Origin: Parachlamydiales bacterium | GTDB lineage: Bacteria; Chlamydiota; Chlamydiia; Chlamydiales; Simkaniaceae | Assembly (NCBI GenBank): GCA_030641465.1 | Contig: DAOWHK010000165.1 | Location: 1-5,183, forward strand | DNA: 5,183 bases | Direction of reading: 5' to 3' | Shown here: positions 1 to 5,183 of the stretch, piece by piece | How the letters are laid out: each line of letters starts with the position of its first letter | Numbering within the stretch: position 1 is the stretch's first letter | Notes under the pieces: model-generated | What the model was told of the DNA's origin: nothing | Databases searched by the model: none | The model's input: the letters and a program-made list of their open reading frames with translations, nothing else | Translations under genes and position numbers: made by a program

Positions 1-432
1 AATGAAACAAAGAAAAAAAGAAGTTTTTGGAAAGTCGTTTTTCTCATTGAACTAACAGATCTCGCTTTTGCACTCGATTCAATTCTTGCAGGGGTGGCTT
101 TAATAGGAGTGGTCTATCACCCACCTAAACTTCCACCCAAAATCTGGATTGTATATTTTGGAGGGATGATTGGGCTGATCCTGATGCGTTTTGCCGCAAA
201 ATTTTTTGCAAAGCTCATCGACAATTTCCCAAAGCTTGAAAAATCGGCGCATTTAATTGTAGGTTTTGTTGGGTTAAAACTTTTGCTAGAATCGATTTTA
301 AAATTTGTGATCATAGATATTAAAGGAGGATCCTATGAAGGATTACCTCTTTTTGGAAACCTTATTTTTTGGGGTGGGATCATCCTACTTTTTGTCCTCG
401 GACTTATTTCTAATAAGCGTTGTAAGCAATAA
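1..432 (+). CDS. TerC-family integral membrane protein (probable metal ion exporter), 3' part only
   Basis: The reading frame is open from base 1 to the TAA at 430-432, giving 143 residues with the N-terminal half missing off the window edge. A GTG at base 94 is internal, because the conserved family motif lies upstream of it. Visible: fragment residues 17-31 read ELTDLAFALDSILAG, the acidic transmembrane motif typical of the second half of TerC/YkoY-type proteins (E17, D20 and D26 are candidate metal-coordinating residues). Then comes a helix with GGMIGLILMRFAAK (54-67), a loop with FPKLE (76-80), a helix around 83-104 (GFVGLKLLLES) and a last helix around 119-136 ending in a basic tail (SNKRCKQ). 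Family knowledge: TerC proteins are inner-membrane proteins; several bacterial members export Mn2+ or supply metal to secreted enzymes, and the tellurite-resistance name is historical. The substrate here is inferred. The 3' end overlaps the convergent lipoprotein gene by 23 bp. YkoY-like is the closest resemblance from memory; the family call is firm, the exact subfamily is not. Confidence 0.88.
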   Translation, partial: NETKKKRSFWKVVFLIELTDLAFALDSILAGVALIGVVYHPPKLPPKIWIVYFGGMIGLILMRFAAKFFAKLIDNFPKLEKSAHLIVGFVGLKLLLESILKFVIIDIKGGSYEGLPLFGNLIFWGGIILLFVLGLISNKRCKQ

Positions 433-832
433 ACTCTTTTGCCTCGATATAATCTTTTTTTGGCTCTTCTTCAAAGCATTTAATAATAATAGAAACACCT
501 GGTAAAACTTTATCTGAGACAACTTCTAAATACTCTGAAGAAGAATAAGACTTGCTTGCAGTCGAAATATCTTTTTCCTCAAGTACAACAAAATATTGAT
601 AGTTGTTTTGCACAGTCAGCTCAGATGCTCGAAGAAGCGCAAATTTATACGCATCCTCCTCAGTCGTATAGGAATTTCCCCTAAAAGTGATACTAAATTT
701 ATCTTTTGCTAAACGAAAATCGTTATATCCCTCTTTACTATAAAAACCCATCGATTGATACCTCGTAGCACAGCCCCCAAGGAATTGGAAAATAGATAGC
801 GCTATTGCAAAAGAAACGATCATTTTTTTCAT
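410..832 (-). CDS. Small lipoprotein of the CC0125/CC1285 type, function unknown
   Basis: This is a 140-residue predicted outer-envelope lipoprotein. The open frame extends upstream to 883, but the ATG at 832 is preferred: GGAGAG (842-837) lies four bases before it, and it begins with MKKM followed directly by a hydrophobic stretch, a normal type II signal peptide. The lipobox is LGGC at residues 18-21, so the mature protein would start at Cys21 (CATRYQ). The mature part has MGFYSKEGYNDFRL, then FSITFRGNSYTTEEDA, then a segment around ALLRASELTVQNNYQYFVVL, and a variable C-terminal region with SKSYSSS and an acidic-basic tail. The order CATxYQ, GF..GY..xRL, F.I.FRGN.YT, RA.ELT......YFVV matches, from memory, the family named CC0125/CC1285 lipoprotein, best known in Proteobacteria; no biochemical function is established. 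It is convergent with terC and divergent from smpB, so it is probably transcribed alone. The gene call is strong and the family call fairly strong. Confidence 0.85.
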   Translation of the reverse strand: MKKMIVSFAIALSIFQFLGGCATRYQSMGFYSKEGYNDFRLAKDKFSITFRGNSYTTEEDAYKFALLRASELTVQNNYQYFVVLEEKDISTASKSYSSSEYLEVVSDKVLPGVSIIIKCFEEEPKKDYIEAKEFIAYNAY

Positions 833-836
833 AAGA

Positions 837-842
837 CTCTCC
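837..842 (-). promoter_or_regulatory. Ribosome binding site that fixes the lipoprotein start
   Basis: On the minus strand GGAGAG is followed by TCTT and the ATG at 832. This is a good SD spacing, and it places translation start at the signal peptide rather than at the upstream in-frame ATG at 883. Confidence 0.7.
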
Positions 843-905
843 AATTTTGCTACTAAAATCGTCAAAAAACAGAAAAAAATCAATGCTTATTATCCTCTTT
901 CAAAC

Positions 906-911
906 TAAAAT
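906..911 (+). promoter_or_regulatory. Candidate -10 element for smpB (possible leaderless start)
   Basis: TAAAAT matches five of six positions of the TATAAT consensus. The usual start distance would put +1 at about 917-919, on the ATG of smpB. There is no convincing -35 hexamer 16-18 bases upstream. An alternative -10 is TATTAT at 888-893, which would give a leader of about 18 bases, also without a good -35. In this A+T rich region either could be chance. Confidence 0.25.
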
Positions 912-917
912 AGCCTC

Positions 918-1376
918 ATGGTTAAAAAAAATCCGGGAGAGCTCGTCTCTAATCGTCGCGCCTTCCACGACTACGAAATATTAGAGACTCTAGAAGCTGG
1001 CATTGCCTTGCAGGGCACTGAGATCAAATCATTAAGAGATCATGGCGGAGCTTTGCAAGAGGCTTATGTGGTCATTAAAAGCCATGAAGCCTTTCTTATT
1101 GGCAGCTCCATCGCGCCCTATAAATTTGGAAACATTCACAACCATGAAGAAAAAAGATCTCGCAAACTTCTTCTTCACAAAAAAGAGATTGACAAACTCC
1201 AAAAGCAAAGTGAACAAAAAGGTCTTACATTAATTCCTCTTGCTCTCTACTTAAAAAAAGGATTTGTGAAGGTTAAAATAGGCATTGCACGCGGAAAAAA
1301 ATCCCATGACAAAAGATCCACGATAAAAGAAAGAGAAAGTAAGCGAGATATTGAGCGCGCGCTGAAAAACCAGTAG
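918..1376 (+). CDS. smpB: SsrA (tmRNA)-binding protein SmpB
   Basis: SmpB binds tmRNA and, with it, rescues ribosomes stalled on broken mRNAs through trans-translation. The product has 152 residues, normal for the family. Visible family motifs in order: [11 protein letters not shown] (11-21), [16 protein letters not shown] (27-42), the [16 protein letters not shown] loop (65-80), [10 protein letters not shown] (82-91), and GKKSHDKR (126-133) at the start of the C-terminal tail, which is rich in R, K and E and is known to enter the mRNA channel of the stalled ribosome as a helix. The ATG at 918 gives an N-terminus of family-like length, but there is no SD sequence upstream. The hexamer TAAAAT at 906-911 ends only six bases before the ATG, so the mRNA may be leaderless. 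A run of eight A (924-931) lies in codons 3-5. The neighbours dnaN and recF match the gene neighbourhood known in Chlamydia. The function assignment is very secure. Confidence 0.97.
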   Translation: MVKKNPGELVSNRRAFHDYEILETLEAGIALQGTEIKSLRDHGGALQEAYVVIKSHEAFLIGSSIAPYKFGNIHNHEEKRSRKLLLHKKEIDKLQKQSEQKGLTLIPLALYLKKGFVKVKIGIARGKKSHDKRSTIKERESKRDIERALKNQ

Positions 1377-1389
1377 GGTATATTTTAAG

Positions 1390-1418
1390 TTGACAGCGCA
1401 TTTACCATCGCCTATCCT
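1390..1418 (+). promoter_or_regulatory. Probable housekeeping-sigma promoter of dnaN-recF-transporter operon
   Basis: TTGACA (1390-1395) is a perfect -35 hexamer. A 17-base spacer follows, then TATCCT (1413-1418), which matches four of six -10 positions. Transcription would start near 1424-1426, giving a leader of about 25 bases before the dnaN ATG at 1451. The element sits in the 74-bp gap after the smpB stop, so dnaN need not depend on read-through from smpB. It also argues against a GTG at 1421 as the dnaN start, since that lies upstream of the predicted +1. Confidence 0.65.
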
Positions 1419-1450
1419 GTGTGTTTTGTTATAAAAGCGGAATATTTAGT

Positions 1451-2557
1451 ATGAAATTGATTGTCTCAAGAGCTGAACTCGCAATCTTAATTGGAAAAAT
1501 CCAAAGCATTGTTCCTAGTAAACCGACCATTCCAATCCTTGCAAACATCTTGCTGGAAGCAAAAGATAATGAACTCACAATCAGTTCAACGGATTTAACA
1601 GTGAGCATGAAAGCATATACCGAAGCTGATGTGATCGAAGAAGGGGGCATTACCCTTCCTGCAAGAAGATTTTTTCAACTCATTCGCGAAATTACAGTAC
1701 CTCAGTTAGAGATCCAATCAACAACTGGAGAAATTGTTTATATTACAGCTGGCTCTTCAAAATTTAGACTCCATGGAATGCATAAAAGTGAATTCCCCTC
1801 TCTCCCCGATCTGTCTGATGCGAGCTACTTTCCAATAAATAGTTCTAATTTTAAAGAAACACTTTCCCGAACAGCTTTTGCAGCAGCAAGAGAAGATAGT
1901 CGCCATGTACTAAACGGAATTCTCACAACTATTCATGATGGAAAGGCAACTTTTATTGGAACAGATGGAAAGAGACTTGCTAAAGTAATGACCTCAATCG
2001 ACCTTCAAGATCAGTTAAGCAATAATTACTTAGTACCTCTAAAAGCTATTGAAGAAATGGTGAAAATTCTCGAAACGCATCCTACAGGGAAAATAGGCCT
2101 TCTCGAGGATAAAATCACGCTTGAAGTTGGATCCATCTGCCTTATCGCAAAACTCCTTGCCGGAGAATATCCCGATGTGAATCGAGTGATCCCAGAAAAT
2201 CCAACGCATAGTATCATGCTACATCGAGAAGAGCTCTGTAGTCTACTAAAGCAAGTCTCCCTATTTACTTCAGAAAAAAGTCAATCTATTCACTTCATCT
2301 TCAACAATGGAGAACTTGAACTTGTTGGAACAAGTAGCGATATTGGAGAGGGAAAAGTTTCTATGCCAGTTGATTACTCTGGAGATAGATTAGAAGTGGC
2401 TTTCAATCCCCATTTTTTTCTAGATATCCTGCGGCACTGCAAAGATGAAACAGTTTCTTTGGGAATTTCCAATCCCTTTGATCCAGGCCTCATCACAGAC
2501 TCATCAGACGCTCTTTTTGTTATCATGCCGATGAGACTCCAGCCAATTGAAGCTTAA
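1451..2557 (+). CDS. dnaN: DNA polymerase III beta subunit (sliding clamp)
   Basis: DnaN forms the dimeric ring clamp that holds DNA polymerase III on the template and serves as a platform for repair and replication proteins. The product from ATG 1451 has 368 residues, the normal length, and divides into the usual three clamp domains (about 1-120, 125-243 and 245-365). Visible: MKLIVSRAEL start; VPSKPTIPILANILLEA (21-37) matching the family's SLPILSNVL-type segment; STDLTVSM (46-53); LPARRFFQLIRE (69-80); FPSLPD (115-120); SRHVLNGI (150-157); GTDGKRLAK (170-178); and the hallmark VIMPMRL near the end (357-363). E. coli DnaN stops at MPMRL; here five residues (QPIEA) follow, and their coding bases largely overlap the start of recF. 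An in-frame GTG at 1421 would add ten residues, but they do not resemble the family and lie upstream of the predicted transcription start. SD is weak (GCGGA, nine bases before the ATG). It is the first gene of a tight run with recF. Confidence 0.97.
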   Translation: MKLIVSRAELAILIGKIQSIVPSKPTIPILANILLEAKDNELTISSTDLTVSMKAYTEADVIEEGGITLPARRFFQLIREITVPQLEIQSTTGEIVYITAGSSKFRLHGMHKSEFPSLPDLSDASYFPINSSNFKETLSRTAFAAAREDSRHVLNGILTTIHDGKATFIGTDGKRLAKVMTSIDLQDQLSNNYLVPLKAIEEMVKILETHPTGKIGLLEDKITLEVGSICLIAKLLAGEYPDVNRVIPENPTHSIMLHREELCSLLKQVSLFTSEKSQSIHFIFNNGELELVGTSSDIGEGKVSMPVDYSGDRLEVAFNPHFFLDILRHCKDETVSLGISNPFDPGLITDSSDALFVIMPMRLQPIEA

Positions 2558-3602
2558 AACTCTTCTTTTACGTAATTTCAGAAATTACAAAGAAGCTGTT
2601 GCTCATTTTGACTTAGGTATAAATGTCATTTACGGAAATAATGGCTCTGGGAAAACAACCCTTCTTGAAGCCATCTATTTTTTAAGCACTGGACGATCCT
2701 TTCGCACTCCCCATCTAAAAGAAATGATTCGCCACGGAGAAAGTGCTTTTTATCTTGAAGCTCACTTTGAAAAAGATGGAGTACTAGATGCTCTAAAAGT
2801 GTTCTTTGACGGAACTACTAGAAAATTTCATTACAATCAAACGCAGTACGCAAACTACTCGCAGCTCCTTGGCATCATGCCCTCTGTTCTTTTTGCGCCG
2901 AAAGATGTCAGCTTAATTGCAGGCATGCCAAATGATCGTCGCCGCTTTCTTAATCTACAAATTGCACAATCAGACCCTCTCTATGTTTATCATTTAATGC
3001 GCTATAGTAAAGCGATGAAACAAAGAAATGTCCTATTAAAAAATAAATGCGTGGACAGCATCGAAGCTTGGGAAAAGGAAATGGCAAAATCTGCAAGTTA
3101 CCTTATGAAAAAACGAAAAAGCACAATTGATCACCTCAATCATTTTTCCTCTAACATTTCCTCAACACTTACAAATGAGGAAAATCAATTTGAAATACAC
3201 TACCAAAGCTCTCTATCCAAAATACTACCAGAAGAGATCGAAGAACTTTTTAAGAAAAATCGCCGAAAAGAGCTCATCTTTGGCATGTCTCTTATCGGTC
3301 CTCACCGCGATGACTTTAAACTGCATCTTGATAAAAAAGATGCAAAAGCCTTTTCAAGCGAGGGGCAAAAGCGCTCTTGCCTTTCCGCATTAAGACTTGC
3401 TGAATTTGAACTATTAAAAAATCAAACCCCAACTACTCCTTTAATGAGTATCGATGACTTCTCCATCCATCTTGATGAAACTAGAACTTCATCTATGCAA
3501 AAGCTCCTCAAAAATTACCATCAAGTCTTTATTACAACGCCTTCTGCAAACTTTACAGGTGCCTCCAAAAATCTCCTTGTGAAAAATGATAAAATTTCCT
3601 AA
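2547..3602 (+). CDS. recF: DNA replication and repair ATPase RecF
   Basis: RecF is an SMC/ABC-like ATPase that, with RecO and RecR, recognises gapped DNA and promotes RecA loading at stalled forks. The product has 351 residues, close to the family norm. Visible: the LLLRNFRNYKEA start typical of RecF (6-17); Walker A at residues 30-37 (GNNGSGKT); TGRSFRT (48-54); LFAPKDVSLIAGMPNDRRRFLN in the middle, which matches the family's P..R..FLD region; the ABC signature region SSEGQKR (270-276); and Walker B PLMSIDD (298-304) with the D-loop LDE (309-311). The start must be the TTG at 2547: an in-frame TGA lies at 2532, no ATG or GTG lies between it and TTG, and no later Met precedes Walker A. The start overlaps the last 11 bases of dnaN, and no clear SD is visible, which suggests translation coupled to dnaN. 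SSEGQK is also seen in chlamydial RecF (from memory). Confidence 0.96.
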   Translation: MKLKTLLLRNFRNYKEAVAHFDLGINVIYGNNGSGKTTLLEAIYFLSTGRSFRTPHLKEMIRHGESAFYLEAHFEKDGVLDALKVFFDGTTRKFHYNQTQYANYSQLLGIMPSVLFAPKDVSLIAGMPNDRRRFLNLQIAQSDPLYVYHLMRYSKAMKQRNVLLKNKCVDSIEAWEKEMAKSASYLMKKRKSTIDHLNHFSSNISSTLTNEENQFEIHYQSSLSKILPEEIEELFKKNRRKELIFGMSLIGPHRDDFKLHLDKKDAKAFSSEGQKRSCLSALRLAEFELLKNQTPTTPLMSIDDFSIHLDETRTSSMQKLLKNYHQVFITTPSANFTGASKNLLVKNDKIS

Positions 3603-3611
3603 AAAAGGAAT

Positions 3612-5003
3612 ATGAATTCAATTCCTCAAAAAAAATCTCTCGGCGTTTTCAGTCTTGTAATGATTAATATTATTGCAGTTGATAGCATCCGCAGCCTCCC
3701 TTTTAGTGCAGAATATGGTTTTTCCATCATTTTTTATTATCTCATCGGCGCACTTGTATTTTTTCTGCCCATTGCATTTTTTTCCGCAGAGCTTGCAACA
3801 GGCTGGCCAAAAAAAGGGGGTATTTATGTCTGGGTGCGAGAAGCTTTTGGAGAAAAAATTGGATTTTTAACCATCTGGCTTCAATGGGTCTATAATATTG
3901 TTTGGTACCCAACAATTCTTTCACTAATTGCTGGAGCACTTGCCTTTTTAATCCATCCATCGCTTGCAAGTAGTAAAACATTTATACTCACATCCGTCTT
4001 AATCATCTACTGGGCAGCGACCTTCCTAAACTTTTTTGGAATGAAGCTTTCCTCCCGAGTAAGTACTGTTGGAGCTCTTTTAGGAACTCTTTTTCCTATG
4101 CTCTTCATCATCGGACTTGGCGCCTTTTGGATTTTTTCAGGAAATCCATCCATGACACCGCTAAACGCTGCTACATTTATCCCCGATTTTTCGAATATCA
4201 ATCACCTAGTATTTCTCACAGCAGTGCTCTTTGGCCTCATTGGAATGGAGATGTCAGCTGTCCATGCAGATGAAGTCCAAAGTCCCCATAAAGCCTACCC
4301 AAAAGCAATTCTTATCTCCTCGATCATTATTTTACTAACCCTCATTGGAGGCTCACTCTCCATTGCAATTGCCGTGCCAGCAGGATCGCTAAATATTATT
4401 ACAGGACTTCTTGAAGCATATAAAATTTTTCTTGATCAATTCCATTTAGGATGGATGGCCCCGATCATGGATATTTGCATTATCATAGGAGGCATTAGTG
4501 GCGTTTCCGCATGGATCATAGGACCTAGCAAAGGAATGCTCATTGCCGCAAAAGATGGAGCTGCTCCAAAAATTTTTCAAAAAGTAAACTCCAAAGGAGT
4601 TCCAGTCAATCTGCTATGGACCCAAGGAATTATTTTCACCCTTCTATGCTCCATATATCTTCTACTGCCAACAGTAAGCAGCTCCTACTGGCTCCTATCT
4701 GCAATGACTGCCCAACTAGCAGTCCTTGTCTATATCGGTTTATTTGCAGCAGGAATTGTACTCCGCTACAAAAAACCAAACATGCAAAGAGACTATAAAA
4801 TTCCAGGAGGAAATATCCTCATCATCATTATGGGAGCACTTGGTATTAGCTGCTGCGTATTTACCTTTATCCTTGGATTTTTTCCCCCAAGTCAAATCCC
4901 AGTTGGCAATCTTTGGACCTATGAGTGCATTCTCCTAGCTGGTACTCTTGCCTTTATTGTCACACCCTTTTTTCTTCAAAAAAAATCGCATTCCCCTTCT
5001 TAA
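3612..5003 (+). CDS. APC-superfamily amino-acid transporter (GadC-like permease or antiporter)
   Basis: This is a 463-residue inner-membrane protein with about 12 predicted helices (roughly 10-29, 37-57, 85-110, 124-145, 150-176, 199-220, 232-256, 280-305, 335-356, 360-382, 400-425 and 435-455). Visible family features are the first helix with VMINIIAVDSIRSLP (16-30), SAELATGWPKKGG (58-70) followed by YVWVREAFG, the discontinuous-helix-6 motif GLIGMEMSAVHADE (208-221) followed by the SPHKAYPKA loop, and the GPSKGMLIAAKDGAAP segment after helix 8. These match APC transporters of the glutamate/GABA antiporter-like group; similar proteins occur, from memory, in Legionella and chlamydia-like bacteria. 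The role is probably uptake or exchange of host amino acids; the substrate cannot be read from the sequence. It starts nine bases after the recF stop, so it is probably co-transcribed with dnaN-recF. AAGGA (3605-3609) ends only two bases before the ATG, unusually close. The next Met (17) would cut into helix 1, so ATG 3612 is kept. Confidence 0.92.
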   Translation: MNSIPQKKSLGVFSLVMINIIAVDSIRSLPFSAEYGFSIIFYYLIGALVFFLPIAFFSAELATGWPKKGGIYVWVREAFGEKIGFLTIWLQWVYNIVWYPTILSLIAGALAFLIHPSLASSKTFILTSVLIIYWAATFLNFFGMKLSSRVSTVGALLGTLFPMLFIIGLGAFWIFSGNPSMTPLNAATFIPDFSNINHLVFLTAVLFGLIGMEMSAVHADEVQSPHKAYPKAILISSIIILLTLIGGSLSIAIAVPAGSLNIITGLLEAYKIFLDQFHLGWMAPIMDICIIIGGISGVSAWIIGPSKGMLIAAKDGAAPKIFQKVNSKGVPVNLLWTQGIIFTLLCSIYLLLPTVSSSYWLLSAMTAQLAVLVYIGLFAAGIVLRYKKPNMQRDYKIPGGNILIIIMGALGISCCVFTFILGFFPPSQIPVGNLWTYECILLAGTLAFIVTPFFLQKKSHSPS

Positions 5004-5034
5004 AACCAATAAGTACTGCCTTTATCATACATCC

Positions 5035-5090
5035 CTGACTAAAAAAATTACTTTTATTTTTTTCAAACAAATAATTATAAAACTAGTCAG
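5035..5090. repeat. Seven-bp perfect inverted repeat CTGACTA / TAGTCAG
   Basis: CTGACTA (5035-5041) and TAGTCAG (5084-5090) are exact reverse complements separated by 42 bases; the match does not extend in either direction. These arms contain most of the G and C bases of the surrounding A+T-rich stretch. It could close a long stem enclosing the A/T hairpin or be a protein site. Chance is also possible. Confidence 0.35.
5041..5063 (+). terminator. Weak terminator-like A/T hairpin after the transporter
   Basis: Seven A plus T (5041-5048) can pair with A plus seven T (5056-5063) around a seven-base loop. The stem has no G-C pairs, so it is a poor intrinsic terminator by itself, but it is the only A-stem/T-tract arrangement following the transporter stop at 5003. 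Confidence 0.25.
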
Positions 5091-5098
5091 AATGTAAA

Positions 5099-5139
5099 TA
5101 ATTAATTTAATAAATAAATAAATTCAAATAAATTAATTA
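5099..5139. repeat. Eleven-bp perfect inverted repeat TAATTAATTTA / TAAATTAATTA
   Basis: The arms at 5099-5109 and 5129-5139 are exact reverse complements with a 19-base spacer made largely of TAAA repeats. The right arm falls wholly within the 17-base spacer of the candidate promoter at 5123-5151. Composition is entirely A and T, so chance occurrence is more likely than for a mixed sequence. Confidence 0.45.
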
Positions 5140-5151
5140 GTTTTCTATACT
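5123..5151 (+). promoter_or_regulatory. Candidate promoter for the gene beyond the right edge
   Basis: TTCAAA (5123-5128, four of six -35 positions), a 17-base spacer, and TATACT (5146-5151, five of six -10 positions). Transcription would start near 5158, giving a leader of about 24 bases to the presumed start codon at 5182. A-rich sequence upstream resembles an UP element. A second -10-like hexamer, TATAAT at 5161-5166, would place +1 only about ten bases before the presumed start and has no good -35. Confidence 0.5.
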
Positions 5152-5170
5152 TCCGTCTTTTATAATATAC

Positions 5171-5178
5171 AAGGTGAT
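5171..5178 (+). promoter_or_regulatory. SD-like site of the next gene
   Basis: AAGGTGAT contains GGTGAT, complementary to the 3' end of 16S rRNA (the SD extended form is AGGAGGTGAT). The window ends with AAG and then AT, so a G as the next base would complete an ATG at 5182. The gene itself is outside the window and cannot be identified. Confidence 0.4.
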
Positions 5179-5183
5179 AAGAT

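Larger units (their letters stand above)
5004..5183. other. A+T-rich intergenic region with no gene
   Basis: No credible coding frame is seen on either strand after the transporter stop. G+C is roughly 13% in 5041-5160 by eye, far below the neighbouring genes. The region holds a weak terminator-like hairpin, two inverted repeats, a candidate promoter and an SD-like site directed toward a gene that begins just beyond the right edge. Confidence 0.7.

Noticed and set aside
298..345. Truncation or frameshift in terC suggested by the internal SD
   Set aside because: The TerC frame continues intact through this region to a final transmembrane helix and basic tail.
94..432. GTG at 94 as the start of a short complete membrane protein
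   Set aside because: The frame is open to base 1 and the conserved TerC acidic motif lies before 94, so this is an internal codon of a truncated gene.
833..883. Upstream ATG at 883 for the lipoprotein
   Set aside because: It would put 17 extra residues with acidic and basic charges before the signal peptide; the ATG at 832 has its own SD and a standard MKK signal start.
1403..1425. DnaA box near dnaN, suggesting a replication origin
   Set aside because: TATCCTGTG only partly resembles TTATCCACA, no second box is seen nearby, and dnaA is absent; the promoter explains these bases better.
1421..1450. GTG at 1421 as an earlier dnaN start
   Set aside because: It adds ten residues not seen in the family and lies upstream of the predicted transcription start; ATG 1451 gives the typical MKxxVSR beginning.
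3742..3981. Minus-strand frame opposite the transporter
   Set aside because: It lies fully inside a well-supported gene, has no family-like motif and no supporting SD; it reflects the base composition of the opposite strand.
4616..4938. Two overlapping + strand frames within the transporter gene
   Set aside because: They are out-of-frame shadows; the transporter helices and motifs continue without break through this stretch.
5110..5132. TAAA tandem repeats as a CRISPR or phase-variable repeat
   Set aside because: There are only about three to four imperfect units with no spacers; it is best seen as A+T-rich upstream promoter sequence.

Overview
The window looks like chromosomal DNA of a member of the phylum Chlamydiae, most likely an environmental or amoeba-associated lineage rather than Chlamydia itself. 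The main evidence is the adjacent set smpB, dnaN and recF; these three genes are also neighbours in Chlamydia trachomatis (CT076, CT075, CT074). The proteins carry chlamydial-type motifs: PARRFFQLIRE and GTDGKRLAK in the clamp, FSSEGQK in RecF, and IAPYKFGN in SmpB. The genes are moderately A+T rich, with many A and T homopolymers. Assignment to a genus is not possible from this sequence alone.

Layout: bases 1-432 hold the 3' part of a TerC-family membrane protein gene on the + strand, truncated by the window edge. A small lipoprotein gene of the CC0125/CC1285 type lies tail-to-tail with it on the minus strand (832 down to 410), and the two share 23 bp at their ends. An 85-bp divergent intergenic region (833-917) separates the lipoprotein from smpB (918-1376). 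A near-consensus promoter (TTGACA, 17 bp, TATCCT) after smpB leads into a compact + strand run: dnaN (1451-2557), recF (2547-3602, TTG start overlapping dnaN by 11 bp) and an APC-superfamily amino-acid transporter (3612-5003). The last 180 bp have no gene and are very A+T rich. They hold two inverted repeats, a plausible promoter (TTCAAA, 17 bp, TATACT) and an SD-like AAGGTGAT placed just before what is probably the start codon of the next gene, cut off after its first two bases.

Functionally the window mixes core information processing with envelope and transport genes. SmpB serves tmRNA ribosome rescue, DnaN is the replication clamp, and RecF acts at gapped DNA. The TerC-like protein probably exports metal ions. 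The transporter probably exchanges amino acids with the host cytoplasm, and it appears to be co-transcribed with dnaN-recF. The lipoprotein has no known function.

I found no CRISPR array, tRNA, rRNA, insertion sequence, toxin-antitoxin pair or defence system. Nothing here looks like a clearly new biological system. The most checkable oddities are the promoter with inverted repeat at the right end, a small nested ORF with a strong SD inside terC, a possible leaderless smpB transcript, and the transporter placed in the dnaN-recF operon.
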